Below, piece after piece: positions 56,139 through 64,000 of a DNA stretch of 64,000 nt. The translations under genes were made by a program, and so were the position numbers. The notes beneath the pieces are model-generated. The model was not told where the DNA came from, did no database searches, and saw only the letters and a list, made by a program, of their open reading frames with translations. How positions within the stretch are numbered: position 1 is the stretch's first letter; each line of letters opens with the position of its first letter. The stretch comes from JALORV01 sp963724365 (GTDB lineage Bacteria > Pseudomonadota > Gammaproteobacteria > Burkholderiales > Burkholderiaceae_F), in assembly GCA_963724365.1 (NCBI GenBank), contig CAVRUR010000003.1, forward strand, positions 372,001 to 436,000, read 5' to 3'.

Positions 56139-56951
56139 TCAGCGCGGCGCAAACCCGTGTCGAGCCAGCACCGCCTGGCCCGCGGGCGACAGCACGAAGT
56201 CGACAAAGCGGCGCGCATCGTCGGGCGCGCCATTCAGGACGGTCACCCCGTAGCTGGCACTGACGTTGATCGCTTCCGGCACCGGCACGCTGCGCTGACC
56301 GGGCTGCTCGCGGACGGCGGTCACAGTGTTCGTGCAGTAGGTGAGGAACAAGTCGGCTGCGCCTTGCGCGACCAGCACGCCATAAATACTGCGATCGGCC
56401 GGCGGTGCCGGTGAGTTCGGCCCGCCCGTGAGTTGCAGCGCCTTGGCCGATAGTTTGCTGGCCGCACCGGCCACGCCGCTCTGTTCGATGCGCTCGAACA
56501 CCTGAACCGCATAGTCGCCTGCCGGGTCTGCGCGCGGCGTGGAAACACCAAGCTTGAGCGCCGGGTCGAGAAATCGCTGCACCAGGGTGTCAGGCGTCAC
56601 GTCGAGTCCGGGCCGCACCAGCACGCACATGGCATTGCGGGCGAAGCGCTGTACCGGACCGGATCGGCCGGCAGCCGCCAGCGCCTCGGGATGCGTCATG
56701 TTTGCCGAGGCAAATACATCGGTGGCTTCGCCACCGGCGATGCGGTCCTTCAGCAGGCCCGAAGCGCCAAAAGTGAGCTTGACCTTGACCCCCGGCCGGG
56801 CGGCTTCGAATGCCGACGCGGTGTCGGTCAATGCGGAACGCAGGCTGCCGGCGGCATGCACGCGAACTTCGCTCGGCGCGGCTTGTGCAGACGGAGTCAT
56901 CGGAACGATCAGGCACGCGAGAAACGCCGCTGCATGGGCGCGGTTCAACAT
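56139..56951 (-). CDS. modA: Molybdate ABC transporter substrate-binding protein
   Basis: A 270-residue periplasmic binding protein with signal peptide (cleavage near residue 24). Family motifs include VRVHAAGSLRSALTDTASAFE, LTFGASGLLKDRIAGGEATDVFASANMTHPE and AGDYAVQVFERIEQSG. It captures molybdate or tungstate. No modB or modC gene is adjacent, so the permease must lie elsewhere or be shared. A gap of 118 bp separates it from the downstream Moco-fold gene. Confidence 0.88.
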   Translation of the reverse strand: MLNRAHAAAFLACLIVPMTPSAQAAPSEVRVHAAGSLRSALTDTASAFEAARPGVKVKLTFGASGLLKDRIAGGEATDVFASANMTHPEALAAAGRSGPVQRFARNAMCVLVRPGLDVTPDTLVQRFLDPALKLGVSTPRADPAGDYAVQVFERIEQSGVAGAASKLSAKALQLTGGPNSPAPPADRSIYGVLVAQGAADLFLTYCTNTVTAVREQPGQRSVPVPEAINVSASYGVTVLNGAPDDARRFVDFVLSPAGQAVLARHGFAPR

Positions 56952-57186
56952 GTCGGCGGACTCCGGAGTCGAAGTTGTGACGAGTACACGCAGCAGCGGA
57001 TGGCCTGCGGTGACATCTTCACCAGCGTAAGCCCGCCAGGAGAACTCGGCGCCCCCGGTTCCCCTCCGACCTATGCTGGCCCGGACATATCGACGCCGGG
57101 CTATCGCGGGGGTATGGGTCGCGCCGTGCTCTCTGTGCTGCCAACTTGAGTCCTTACGTCATCCGACTCCCCGGCTCGAGCTCCGG

Positions 57187-57615
57187 CTAGGCGTCGACTG
57201 CAATGAAGGCGCTCGATGCCTTGAACATGGCCGTGACCTCGTCACCTTTACGCAGACCCATGCTGCTGACGCTGCCGTTGGTGACGACTGCAACCACCAT
57301 CGCACCGCTGGGCAGTCGAACCAGCACTTCTGAATTGACCGCGCCTTCCTTCACGGCATCCACTTTGCCGTTCAACTGATTGCGCGCCGAGAAGCGCATG
57401 CCAGAGCTGCCACTGACGAGCAGGATCGACGATGCCTTGATGAGCACGATGGCCTTTGCGCCGACCTCCAGCTTGAGGGCCCGGCGGCTTTCGTGCGTGA
57501 CCATCGACACGAGCTTCTGACCGGGAGCGAACTCGATCTCCACCTCGTCATTGATTGCGCCATTCCGAACTGCGGTAACGACCCCTCTGAACTGGTTGCG
57601 TGCACTGGATTTCAT
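57187..57615 (-). CDS. mop: Two-domain Mop-type molybdate-binding protein
   Basis: A 142-residue protein made of two consecutive TOBE/Mop domains (residues about 1-68 and 73-142). Each begins SARNQF/L-x-G-x-V and ends VLIKASSILL or AMFKASSAFIAV. Such di-Mop molbindins store molybdate in the cytoplasm or serve as an internal buffer. It lies 235 bp upstream of modA on the same strand. No ModE helix-turn-helix is fused to it. Confidence 0.9.
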   Translation of the reverse strand: MKSSARNQFRGVVTAVRNGAINDEVEIEFAPGQKLVSMVTHESRRALKLEVGAKAIVLIKASSILLVSGSSGMRFSARNQLNGKVDAVKEGAVNSEVLVRLPSGAMVVAVVTNGSVSSMGLRKGDEVTAMFKASSAFIAVDA

Positions 57616-57918
57616 GACCGGTCTTCCGTGAACAATTAGGGCGCGGATTATCCGCCAAGCGATGCTGTCGGTTTGTAGACCGGCAGCTGCGCCGTCGAAT
57701 TCACCCGGCTGGACTTCGAAGTCAACCGCAGGGAAATTCGGAGGCGACCGGCCGCATTCCGTCCGGCCTCCGACATCGGGTGAAAAAGCACTGGCGCCGC
57801 CCCGGCAGTTGTCGCAAGATTGCAGGCCTCCTGGCCAGCACGCGGGGGTTCAACGCCGCAGGTCGGAGCTTGCCCTGTCCGAAGTGCCACGAAGCAGCAT
57901 TCGAGCAAAGGAGGCGCC
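57616..57918. other. 303-bp region without recognised genes
   Basis: Between divergent mop and the DUF418 gene. It contains a short dyad (GCGGATTATCCGC, 57642-57654) close to the mop start and the strong ribosome site of the downstream gene. I see no small gene, and no Moco riboswitch could be recognised by eye. Confidence 0.4.
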
Positions 57919-59163
57919 ATGCGCCAACTCGAAGGCCCGCTGTCCCCCACGGAACGCATCTTCACGCTGGATGTCGTGCGCGGCTTTGCGCTGCTCGGCA
58001 TCCTCATCATGAACATGCCCGGCTTCGCCAATTCGTTCTTCATCGAAGCCGACGGCTCACACCTCTGGAGCGACCCGGTCGATCGGGCGGCCGAGGTGAT
58101 CCGGGACATGCTGTTCTCGGGCAAGTTCAACAGCATGTTCAGCCTGTTGTTCGGTATCGGCTTCACTATCCAGTTCGCCCGCATGCAGGAACTGGCCCCG
58201 GGGCACGCCACGCAGCTCTACCTGCGTCGACTGCTCGTGCTCCTGGCGGCGGGACTGGCACACGCGGCATTCTTCTGGACCGGCGACGTGCTGCACGTCT
58301 ATGCCGCACTCGGCCTGCTGTTGCTGCTGGTGCTGCGGCACGCCAGCGATCGGATGATCATCGGTTTGATCATCCTGCTGATGCTGTATCCGGCGTTTTC
58401 CGGAGTCACACGACTGCTGGTGATGACGCCCGAGATCACGGCGCGCCTGGTGGCGGAGGCCATGGCCTTCGAAGCCTCCAACAACCTGGCCTACGGCCAG
58501 GGCTCGTTTCTAGCTGCCGCCCGGGAGCACATTAGAGAGTTCGTCTACAACTACGACAACGTCTGGGGGTTGTGGGCGAACCTGGGCTTCTACGTGCAGA
58601 TGGCCACGACGATGCTCATCGGGGTGCTGATCGGCCGGCATCACTTCGAGCGGCGCATTCCGGAACTGATGCCGTGGGTGCGCAAGCTGCAGTGGTGGCT
58701 GCTCGGTGTCGGGCTGGTCTGCGCACTGGCGTTTGGAACCATCTTCCAGATCGAGCGTGCGCCCGGCCCGTCACCGCTGAAGGTTCTGGGAAGCATTACC
58801 TACGTACTCAGCCGCCTCAGCCTGATGCTCTTCTACGTGATGACGATCGTGAGGCTGGCGCAGCTGCCGGTGTGGCAGGCCCGCTTTGCGCCGATGGCGG
58901 CGGCCGGCAAGATGCCTCTGACCAACTACCTGATGCAGACGATGATCTGCACGGCACTGTTTTACGGGTGGGGGCTCGGATGGTGGGGCAAGGTCGGCCC
59001 GGCGGCCCAACTGGCATTGGCGCTGGGGATCTTCTTCCTGGTGCAGGTCCCCCTGAGCATGTTGTGGCTGCGCCGCTATCGCTGGGGGCCGCTCGAGTAC
59101 GCGTGGCGCTTGGCGACTTACGGCAGGCTGCCGCACAAGCAACTCGCTTCATCCGCCGGCTGA
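57919..59163 (+). CDS. DUF418 domain-containing membrane protein
   Basis: A 414-residue polytopic protein with about ten helices. The start (IFTLDVVRGFALLGILIMNMPGF) and the C-terminal part (APMAAAGKMPLTNYLMQTMICTALFYGWGLG, GPLEYAWRLATYGR) are the DUF418/YeiB signatures. An excellent AAAGGAGG site precedes the ATG at 57919. Members are related to acyltransferase-3-type membrane proteins, but their activity is undefined. Confidence 0.9.
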   Translation: MRQLEGPLSPTERIFTLDVVRGFALLGILIMNMPGFANSFFIEADGSHLWSDPVDRAAEVIRDMLFSGKFNSMFSLLFGIGFTIQFARMQELAPGHATQLYLRRLLVLLAAGLAHAAFFWTGDVLHVYAALGLLLLLVLRHASDRMIIGLIILLMLYPAFSGVTRLLVMTPEITARLVAEAMAFEASNNLAYGQGSFLAAAREHIREFVYNYDNVWGLWANLGFYVQMATTMLIGVLIGRHHFERRIPELMPWVRKLQWWLLGVGLVCALAFGTIFQIERAPGPSPLKVLGSITYVLSRLSLMLFYVMTIVRLAQLPVWQARFAPMAAAGKMPLTNYLMQTMICTALFYGWGLGWWGKVGPAAQLALALGIFFLVQVPLSMLWLRRYRWGPLEYAWRLATYGRLPHKQLASSAG

Positions 59164-59254
59164 AGTGCGGGCGCGCGAGATCTTCCTCGCGCCGGCCGCT
59201 GCTGCGCAGACCGTCTGCGTCCGGGTTGCCCGGTTCGCTCCTCGACAGTGCGAG

Positions 59255-59767
59255 TCAGGCCTTCGCCTTGCCAGAGTGGCCGAAGAACGTCGCCATCAGC
59301 TTGCCGGTCCCCATCACGCGGCCAAGCTCGCTCAGCACGCAGAAATTGAGTATCAGGACGAGCAGGACAATCTGGATGCCCCAGAAGTGCGGCCAGATAA
59401 TGGTCGCGAGCAACTTCTCGTTGGCAGCCGCGAAGCCGCCGGCTTCCTTCCAGAAGTCGAAGAGGCGCTCGAGGTAGTGGATGAAGGTGGCAATGACGAA
59501 ATAGATCGCCGTCTTCCAGGCGACGTTGTACGCAAGCGGCTTGTCCGGAAAGCGGTTGATCGCCGGCAGCAGGTCGGCCAGCAGCACCGCCTTTCCCAGA
59601 ATCAATGCGCCCATCGCGATCTGCCCCGAAGAAATGATCGGCAGCCCGGTGCCTTTCACCATCAGCGAACGGACCAGGGCGACGACGTGCAACGCTATGA
59701 AGAAGTAGACCGTGGGTGGCAGCAGAGCAAGGAATTCTTCCTTGATCTTTTCGGAGACTTTACTCAT
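59255..59767 (-). CDS. Multi-spanning membrane protein, unknown function
   Basis: A 170-residue protein with four predicted helices (for example TVYFFIALHVVALVRSL, MGALILGKAVLLADLLPAIN and IWPHFWGIQIVLLVLILNFCV). It has charged cytoplasmic ends and no signal peptide. The conserved-looking FIHYLERLFDFWKEAGG lies between helices 3 and 4. I do not recognise the family. It is transcribed in the same direction as the upstream GST gene, 66 bp away. Confidence 0.7.
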   Translation of the reverse strand: MSKVSEKIKEEFLALLPPTVYFFIALHVVALVRSLMVKGTGLPIISSGQIAMGALILGKAVLLADLLPAINRFPDKPLAYNVAWKTAIYFVIATFIHYLERLFDFWKEAGGFAAANEKLLATIIWPHFWGIQIVLLVLILNFCVLSELGRVMGTGKLMATFFGHSGKAKA

Positions 59768-59833
59768 CTGCGTCGACTCCTCGGTCCTCGTGCGGCAGCC
59801 GTCGGGCTACGGTCGATGATGTCAGCTAGAGGC

Positions 59834-60445
59834 TCAAGTCTTCGCGTACCAGGACTTCACGCCCGGATGGTCGCGCACCGCATCGTGCACCCGCATCAGC
59901 CTGGGGTAAGCGGCAAAGATCGTGGCGGGAACGTGATCGACCTTGCCGCCCAGGAACCAGCGCACAGCCATGTGGAGCTTGAGGTCCACGACATGGAGCT
60001 TTGCACCAGCGAAGAATGGCTCGCCGAGAATGTTCTTCTCCGCTGATCTCGCCCACGCCGGCAGGAAGCCCGCGACAAGTGCCTCGCGCGCCGCCCGCTT
60101 CTCGTCGGCGTCCTTCATGCGCATGGACGGCCCGACGGCGGCGCGGAGATCCTCCACGTGCTGCATCATTCCTTCGTGGCGCGCGGCGTCGAAGTCGTCG
60201 ATCGGGTGGAGGCCGTAGCGGCGGCCGATCAGCACCAGGATCGCGTTCGATTGCGCGAGCGGTGCGTGGTCCGGCAGCACGAGGACGGGCATAGCGCCGT
60301 AGGGCATCTGCTCCTTCAACGCGGGCCAGTCGGCGGACTTGATGCGCTCGTCTTCGAAGTCGACACCGGCGAGGTGCAGGGCGAGGCGACACTCCTCGCC
60401 GCGGCTCACGGGAGCGTCGAAGTAGATCAGCTTGGGCTTGTTCAT
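59834..60445 (-). CDS. Glutathione S-transferase family protein
   Basis: A 203-residue GST. The thioredoxin-like N-terminal domain begins KLIYFDAPVSRGEECRLALHLAGVDFED, resembling the sigma/alpha-like group with Tyr10-type catalytic positions, and has PYGAMPVLVLPD with the cis-proline and SNAILVLIGRR. The helical C-terminal domain follows. It conjugates glutathione to electrophiles or acts as a peroxidase. I chose the ATG at 60445; the open frame extends upstream without similarity. Confidence 0.85.
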   Translation of the reverse strand: MNKPKLIYFDAPVSRGEECRLALHLAGVDFEDERIKSADWPALKEQMPYGAMPVLVLPDHAPLAQSNAILVLIGRRYGLHPIDDFDAARHEGMMQHVEDLRAAVGPSMRMKDADEKRAAREALVAGFLPAWARSAEKNILGEPFFAGAKLHVVDLKLHMAVRWFLGGKVDHVPATIFAAYPRLMRVHDAVRDHPGVKSWYAKT

Positions 60446-60711
60446 GCAGTACAACGTAGCACAACGACCGGTGCTTGTCGGCTGGCGTCCCAGGCGATCG
60501 CTCGACATGCTCCCCGAGCGCGGAGCGCACCGCCGCGTACGGCCCAAATTTGCTCGATCGGTTGAAGCGGAAGTAGACGCTCCCGCTCAGCTTCAATGCG
60601 GTTCCAGATCGTCACGTACGCCCACTTCTGAGCGCCGGTCGCCGCGGGGACCAACTTCAGGGTGAACGCCCCGGTGAATGCCGGGCCTCGAACAAGTGAC
60701 GGGCGCTCTGC

Positions 60712-61713
60712 CTAGACACTTTCGATGAGTTGACTCACTGCAGCCCGGTCACGCAATTTCACGTTGCGTCCTTCGACTTCGAGCATCCCAGCGCGCTGAA
60801 ATTGCGAGAGGATCCGGCTCACGGTTTCCAGCTTCAGGCCCAGGTAACTCCCGATCTCCTTTCGCGTCATTCGCAGGACGTACTCGGACGATGAATAGCC
60901 GTGGGCTTTATACCGTTGCGACAAGTCGAGCAAGAAGAATGCGACCCGCTGTTCAGCGCACATTGTTCCAAGCATGAGCATGACGGCGTAGGCTCGACTG
61001 CACTCCTTAGATAGCAATTTGTGCACGTCGTGGCCGAACTCATAGCTGAGTCGCGCCCGATTCTCGATTTCGTCGAACGGCAGCCGAAAGGCCTCCATGT
61101 CTTCGAGCGCGATCGCCTCGCACTCGTGGAGTTCAGAGGCAATACCGTCCATGCCAACGATTTCGCCGACCATGTAGAAGCCAGCGATCTGATCGTGCCC
61201 GCCTTTTGCAAGCAAGACGGTCTTGCACGAACCGTACCGTATTGCATACAGGGCATCGAACTTGTCCCCGACTCGAAACAGCACATCTCCCTTCTGGAAC
61301 CGCGTCGGCACCGGCAGGCGCTTGCTGGATGGCCTCATTCCCGGTTCTGCTCCGGCGCAGAAGCATGAGTCGGTCAGCTTCCACGTCGGAAACGGCGCGG
61401 CGCTCCGAGTCACCTCGTGCTCGCACCTAGACTCCTGACTACGGGGCTCTCCAGTGGCTTTGGTAAGGACTTCAACCAGATGCTGTGCAGCAATGGCCGC
61501 TTGCTGGCTTGAAACCAGTGCTCGCTTGAGGCTCTCCACTTGCGCAAGCGCTTGCTGCAAGCGCAGATGCCGACCGACAGCAGCGACAGGAGTAAGCCTG
61601 CTGAGTGTGCTGGACAGTGACGCACGCCGCCGCGTGTCATCCCGTCCCCGTGGGCTGCCAATAGCTTGGCTCGTACCCATCCAGTCTCCCGTTGAACGCT
61701 TTGCCGAAACCAA
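60712..61713 (-). CDS. FNR-like regulator with incomplete N-terminal cysteine set
   Basis: A 333-residue Crp/Fnr protein, about 90 residues longer than FNR at the N-terminus. The extension includes a probable helical segment (LQQALAQVESLKRALVSSQQ). The FNR cysteine motif C-x2-C-x5-C is reduced to Cys117 and Cys119 (SCFCAGAEPGM), while the central cysteine (Cys198 in LHECEAIAL) is kept. The recognition helix LETVSRILSQF is the same type as in fnr, so it should bind TTGAC-N4-GTCAA boxes. Its oxygen sensing must differ or be lost. The start codon is uncertain. Confidence 0.82.
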   Translation of the reverse strand: MVSAKRSTGDWMGTSQAIGSPRGRDDTRRRASLSSTLSRLTPVAAVGRHLRLQQALAQVESLKRALVSSQQAAIAAQHLVEVLTKATGEPRSQESRCEHEVTRSAAPFPTWKLTDSCFCAGAEPGMRPSSKRLPVPTRFQKGDVLFRVGDKFDALYAIRYGSCKTVLLAKGGHDQIAGFYMVGEIVGMDGIASELHECEAIALEDMEAFRLPFDEIENRARLSYEFGHDVHKLLSKECSRAYAVMLMLGTMCAEQRVAFFLLDLSQRYKAHGYSSSEYVLRMTRKEIGSYLGLKLETVSRILSQFQRAGMLEVEGRNVKLRDRAAVSQLIESV

Positions 61714-61998
61714 GGGAAATGCGATTCCAACCCCACCCCGAGGCAGCGTAGGCTTGGCACGGGGGTAGTAACAGTGCGGTAGCGCACATAGGGATCCGGC
61801 ACATGCGGAGGAGCGACATTGAAGGCTGCTCGCCGGTGAAACTCGAGACCGGTCCTGGCGGGCCCCCCGCCGACAGTCACCTAGCGGCCGCCGGAGGAAG
61901 CGCGTAGGGAAATCTCGATCAGCCCACGGTGGTCGATGCGGACGTCAGCACTGATGCAGGGCCAAAGTCGTGGCCTCTGGGGGCTTACTGAGGGTGAC

Positions 61999-62865
61999 TT
62001 ACTGCCGCCCTGCCGCCAGCCGCAGCACGCCACCGAGCAGCGCCGCCGCCCATCCGTTCAAGCGTGCGGGCAGCGCCAGCGGCTTGAGCAGCATCTTGGT
62101 CGACATCGCGATCGGCAGCTTCGGCGTGATGCGCGCGCGCAGGTTGCGCTGGAATGCCTTGTAGTCCGCAGCCGTGCACGGCCGTTCGGGAAAGCGGCCG
62201 TTCCAGGCATGTCGGAAAGCGATGTCGCCGTCGTCGTCGAACGCCTCCAGCACGCGCCGCAGTTCAGCCCGCGCCACGCGCCAGCGCGGCGGCCGGCCGT
62301 GAGCGCTGCAGTAGCGCCGGTAGGCGTCGTAGAAGTAGGAGTAGTGGCGCACTTCGTCGCTCTTGAGGTGCGCGGTGATCTCGCGCAGCACCGGCTCGTC
62401 GCTGTAGTCGTGCAGCATCTGGTACATCGTCGCGGTGCCGGTCTCGACCACGCAGCGCGCCGCCATTTCCAGCGCGCGCGAGGGTTCGAGTTCCTCCTGC
62501 GTGCAGGCGGCCGCGTACTCCGGATAGAAGCCGCCGAAGGCGCGCTCCCAGCTGAACTCCGGCCAGACCGCCTCGACGTACGCGCGCAGCGCCGCGCCGT
62601 GCTGCAGCTCTTCGGGCTGCCAGTGCGCGCGCAGCCAGGCGGCCAGTTCGGCGTCGCCGGCGTAGTACTCGATCAGGTTGGAGGCGTAGTGATGCGTGGC
62701 CGCCTCGACCAGCGCCGAGGTCGCGAGCACGAAGTACAGCGTGTCGTCGCCGCGGACCCGGTCGGGTTCGAGCCGAGTGAAATCGATGTCGGCGAGCCGC
62801 CAGGGCAACCCCTGCGCGGCCGCACCGGTTGCCGATGTGGCGACGGTCGGGTGAACGGTACTCAC
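61999..62865 (-). CDS. Ferritin-like diiron-type protein
   Basis: A 288-residue helical protein. Two carboxylate-histidine motifs, EELQH (HWQPEELQHG) and DEVRH (HLKSDEVRHYSYF), with upstream glutamates, form a probable diiron site of the ferritin-like/fatty-acid-desaturase-like superfamily. Substrate unknown. I chose the GTG at 62865, which leaves a 107-bp intergenic space to the divergent amino-acid receptor gene; the more upstream GTG at 62961 would leave only 11 bp. Confidence 0.72.
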   Translation of the reverse strand: MSTVHPTVATSATGAAAQGLPWRLADIDFTRLEPDRVRGDDTLYFVLATSALVEAATHHYASNLIEYYAGDAELAAWLRAHWQPEELQHGAALRAYVEAVWPEFSWERAFGGFYPEYAAACTQEELEPSRALEMAARCVVETGTATMYQMLHDYSDEPVLREITAHLKSDEVRHYSYFYDAYRRYCSAHGRPPRWRVARAELRRVLEAFDDDGDIAFRHAWNGRFPERPCTAADYKAFQRNLRARITPKLPIAMSTKMLLKPLALPARLNGWAAALLGGVLRLAAGRQ

Positions 62866-62972
62866 GTTCTGTGCAATGTGATGTTCTTGTGACAGAAGTC
62901 TAACGGCTGCGCGCGGGAGGCCCGGAAACGCGTAGAGTCGCCGTCTTTGGCCATGGCCCACGGGGCATCCCT

Positions 62973-64000
62973 TTGAAGACCTCGGTCATCGCGGCCGTAT
63001 GCGTCGCCGTCGTCGGCGCCCTGTTGGCGCCCCCGGCGCAGGCCGCCAGCGAAACGCTCACGCGCGTACGCAACAACCAGGTCCTGCGCTGCGGTATCGG
63101 CGAGAACCTCGCCGGCTTTTCGGAGAAGGACGCCTCCGGTCGCTATCGCGGCTTCAACGTCGACTTCTGTCGGGCCGTGGCAGCGGCCGTCCTCGGCGAT
63201 CCGGCCAAGGTCGCGTACACCCCGGTGAGCCCGGTGGCGCGCTTTCCGCTGCTGCTCTCGGGCCAGGTCGACCTCTTGTCGCACACGACCACCTGGACCC
63301 TTGCTCGCGAGGGCGGGATCGGACTTTCCTTTCCCGGCATCTACTACTACGACAGCCAGGCGTTCATCGTGCCGCGGGCGGGCGGCGCGCGACGGCTCGA
63401 GGACCTCAAAGACGCGAAAGTCTGTGTCGTGAAAAGTACGACGCACGTCGCCCGACTCGACGACGCGTTTGCCACCCGAAAGATCGCCTACGTGCCGCTC
63501 GTACAGGACTCGCTGACCACCGCGACCGCGGCGTTCTTCGAGGGCCGTTGCCAGGCCTTGACCTCGGACCACTCGACGCTGTGGACGCTGCGATTGCGCG
63601 CGCCCGGTGGTGCCGAGCGCTACGACATATTGCCCGAGCTGATCTCGCGCGAGCCGCTCGCCCCCGTCGTGCGCCGCGGCGACGAGCAGTGGACCATCAT
63701 CGTGCGCTGGGTGCTCAACGCGCTCGTCATCGCCGAACAGCAGGGACTCACGGCCGCCACTGTCCGCCGTGCGCTCGACGATCCGAACAACCTGGTCCTG
63801 CGCCGGTCCGTTGCCGAAATCCGCTCAGCCTCTCGAGCCCTCGGCCTCGAAGGAGACTGGTACGTGCGCGTGATCGAGGCAGGCGGCAACTACGGCGAAA
63901 TCTTCGAGCGCAACCTCGGAACCGGCAGTCCGCTGCGCATGGAACGCGGCCAGAACCGGCTCTGGACCGAGGGCGGGTTGCTCTACGCGCCGCCGGGACG
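62973..64000 (+). CDS. AapJ/BztA-type general amino-acid ABC receptor, C-terminus cut by window edge
   Basis: A periplasmic amino-acid-binding protein, at least 342 residues, starting with TTG. A signal peptide (residues about 1-25, ending PPAQA-like APPAQA) is followed by ETLTRVRNNQVLRCGIGENLAGFS and YRGFNVDFCRAVAAAVLGD, typical of the AapJ/BztA/GltI group of solute receptors. ERGQNRLWTEGGLLYAPPG at the window end matches the conserved C-terminus of AapJ. The permease genes are expected downstream, outside the window. Confidence 0.86.
   Translation, partial: MKTSVIAAVCVAVVGALLAPPAQAASETLTRVRNNQVLRCGIGENLAGFSEKDASGRYRGFNVDFCRAVAAAVLGDPAKVAYTPVSPVARFPLLLSGQVDLLSHTTTWTLAREGGIGLSFPGIYYYDSQAFIVPRAGGARRLEDLKDAKVCVVKSTTHVARLDDAFATRKIAYVPLVQDSLTTATAAFFEGRCQALTSDHSTLWTLRLRAPGGAERYDILPELISREPLAPVVRRGDEQWTIIVRWVLNALVIAEQQGLTAATVRRALDDPNNLVLRRSVAEIRSASRALGLEGDWYVRVIEAGGNYGEIFERNLGTGSPLRMERGQNRLWTEGGLLYAPPG

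Noticed and set aside
57648..58211. 187-codon reverse frame overlapping the start of the DUF418 gene
   Set aside because: No protein-like motifs; the plus strand has an excellent ribosome site and a clear membrane-protein family match.
60442..60654. 70-codon reverse-strand frame with protein-like VTIWNRIEAERERLLPL
   Set aside because: It overlaps the GST start, lacks a ribosome site and has no recognisable family; it may be a decayed gene fragment but cannot be supported.

Overview
The window is GC-rich bacterial chromosome with dense, mostly operonic coding. Gene content points to a betaproteobacterium, most likely Burkholderiales or a close relative. The supporting traits are an FNR-controlled ccoNOQP-ccoGH-ccoIS cluster beside hemN, a tripartite tricarboxylate transporter with a Bug-type receptor, class I PHA synthase, Kdp potassium uptake and a two-domain molybdate-binding Mop protein. 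This is inferred from gene content; no rRNA or tRNA was found to confirm it.

Layout. 1-3.7 kb: NUDIX hydrolase (cut by the window edge), GNAT acetyltransferase and alaS. 3.7-15.8 kb: a microaerobic respiration block with a TauE/SafE-like membrane protein, hemN, fnr, ccoH, ccoG, ccoP, ccoQ, ccoO, ccoN, ccoS and the ccoI copper ATPase. Three palindromic FNR boxes sit at hemN/fnr, ccoN and ccoI. 16-30.6 kb: mixed housekeeping and accessory genes: a BNR-repeat lipoprotein, DUF349 protein, DUF4386 protein, NTF2-like protein, aminopeptidase P, a TetR/hydrolase pair sharing a palindromic operator, DUF885 protein, PHA synthase and two small envelope proteins. 30.8-39.1 kb: the complete kdpFABCDE system plus two extra translationally coupled miniature membrane proteins. 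39.1-46.5 kb: an accessory segment with a CorA-like protein, an MFS transporter, a TIR-Hsp70 fusion, a decayed copy of the MFS tail, a DUF1330 protein and an MBL-fold hydrolase. 46.7-53.4 kb: a coherent D-glucarate catabolic operon (LysR regulator, Bug receptor, glucarate dehydratase, TctB, TctA, HpcH/HpaI aldolase). 53.4-64 kb: a methyltransferase, a molybdenum group (MoCo-fold oxidoreductase, modA, Mop), DUF418 protein, GST, a second FNR-like regulator with an incomplete cysteine set, a ferritin-like protein and the start of an AapJ-type amino-acid receptor.

The most interesting item is the 676-residue protein at 42829-44859. It joins an N-terminal TIR domain to a full DnaK-type ATPase domain and a substrate-binding beta domain, but has no helical lid. 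It is bordered by an 11-bp inverted repeat and, on its right, by a second diverged copy of the neighbouring MFS gene's last codons, which looks like an insertion scar. It has the architecture expected of a protein-sensing TIR effector; a defence role is inference.

Four genes (ccoN, the DUF4386 gene, kdpD and the Bug receptor) are each broken by an apparent single-base insertion of the same sign. That pattern suggests residual sequencing error rather than four real mutations, so these genes are probably functional.
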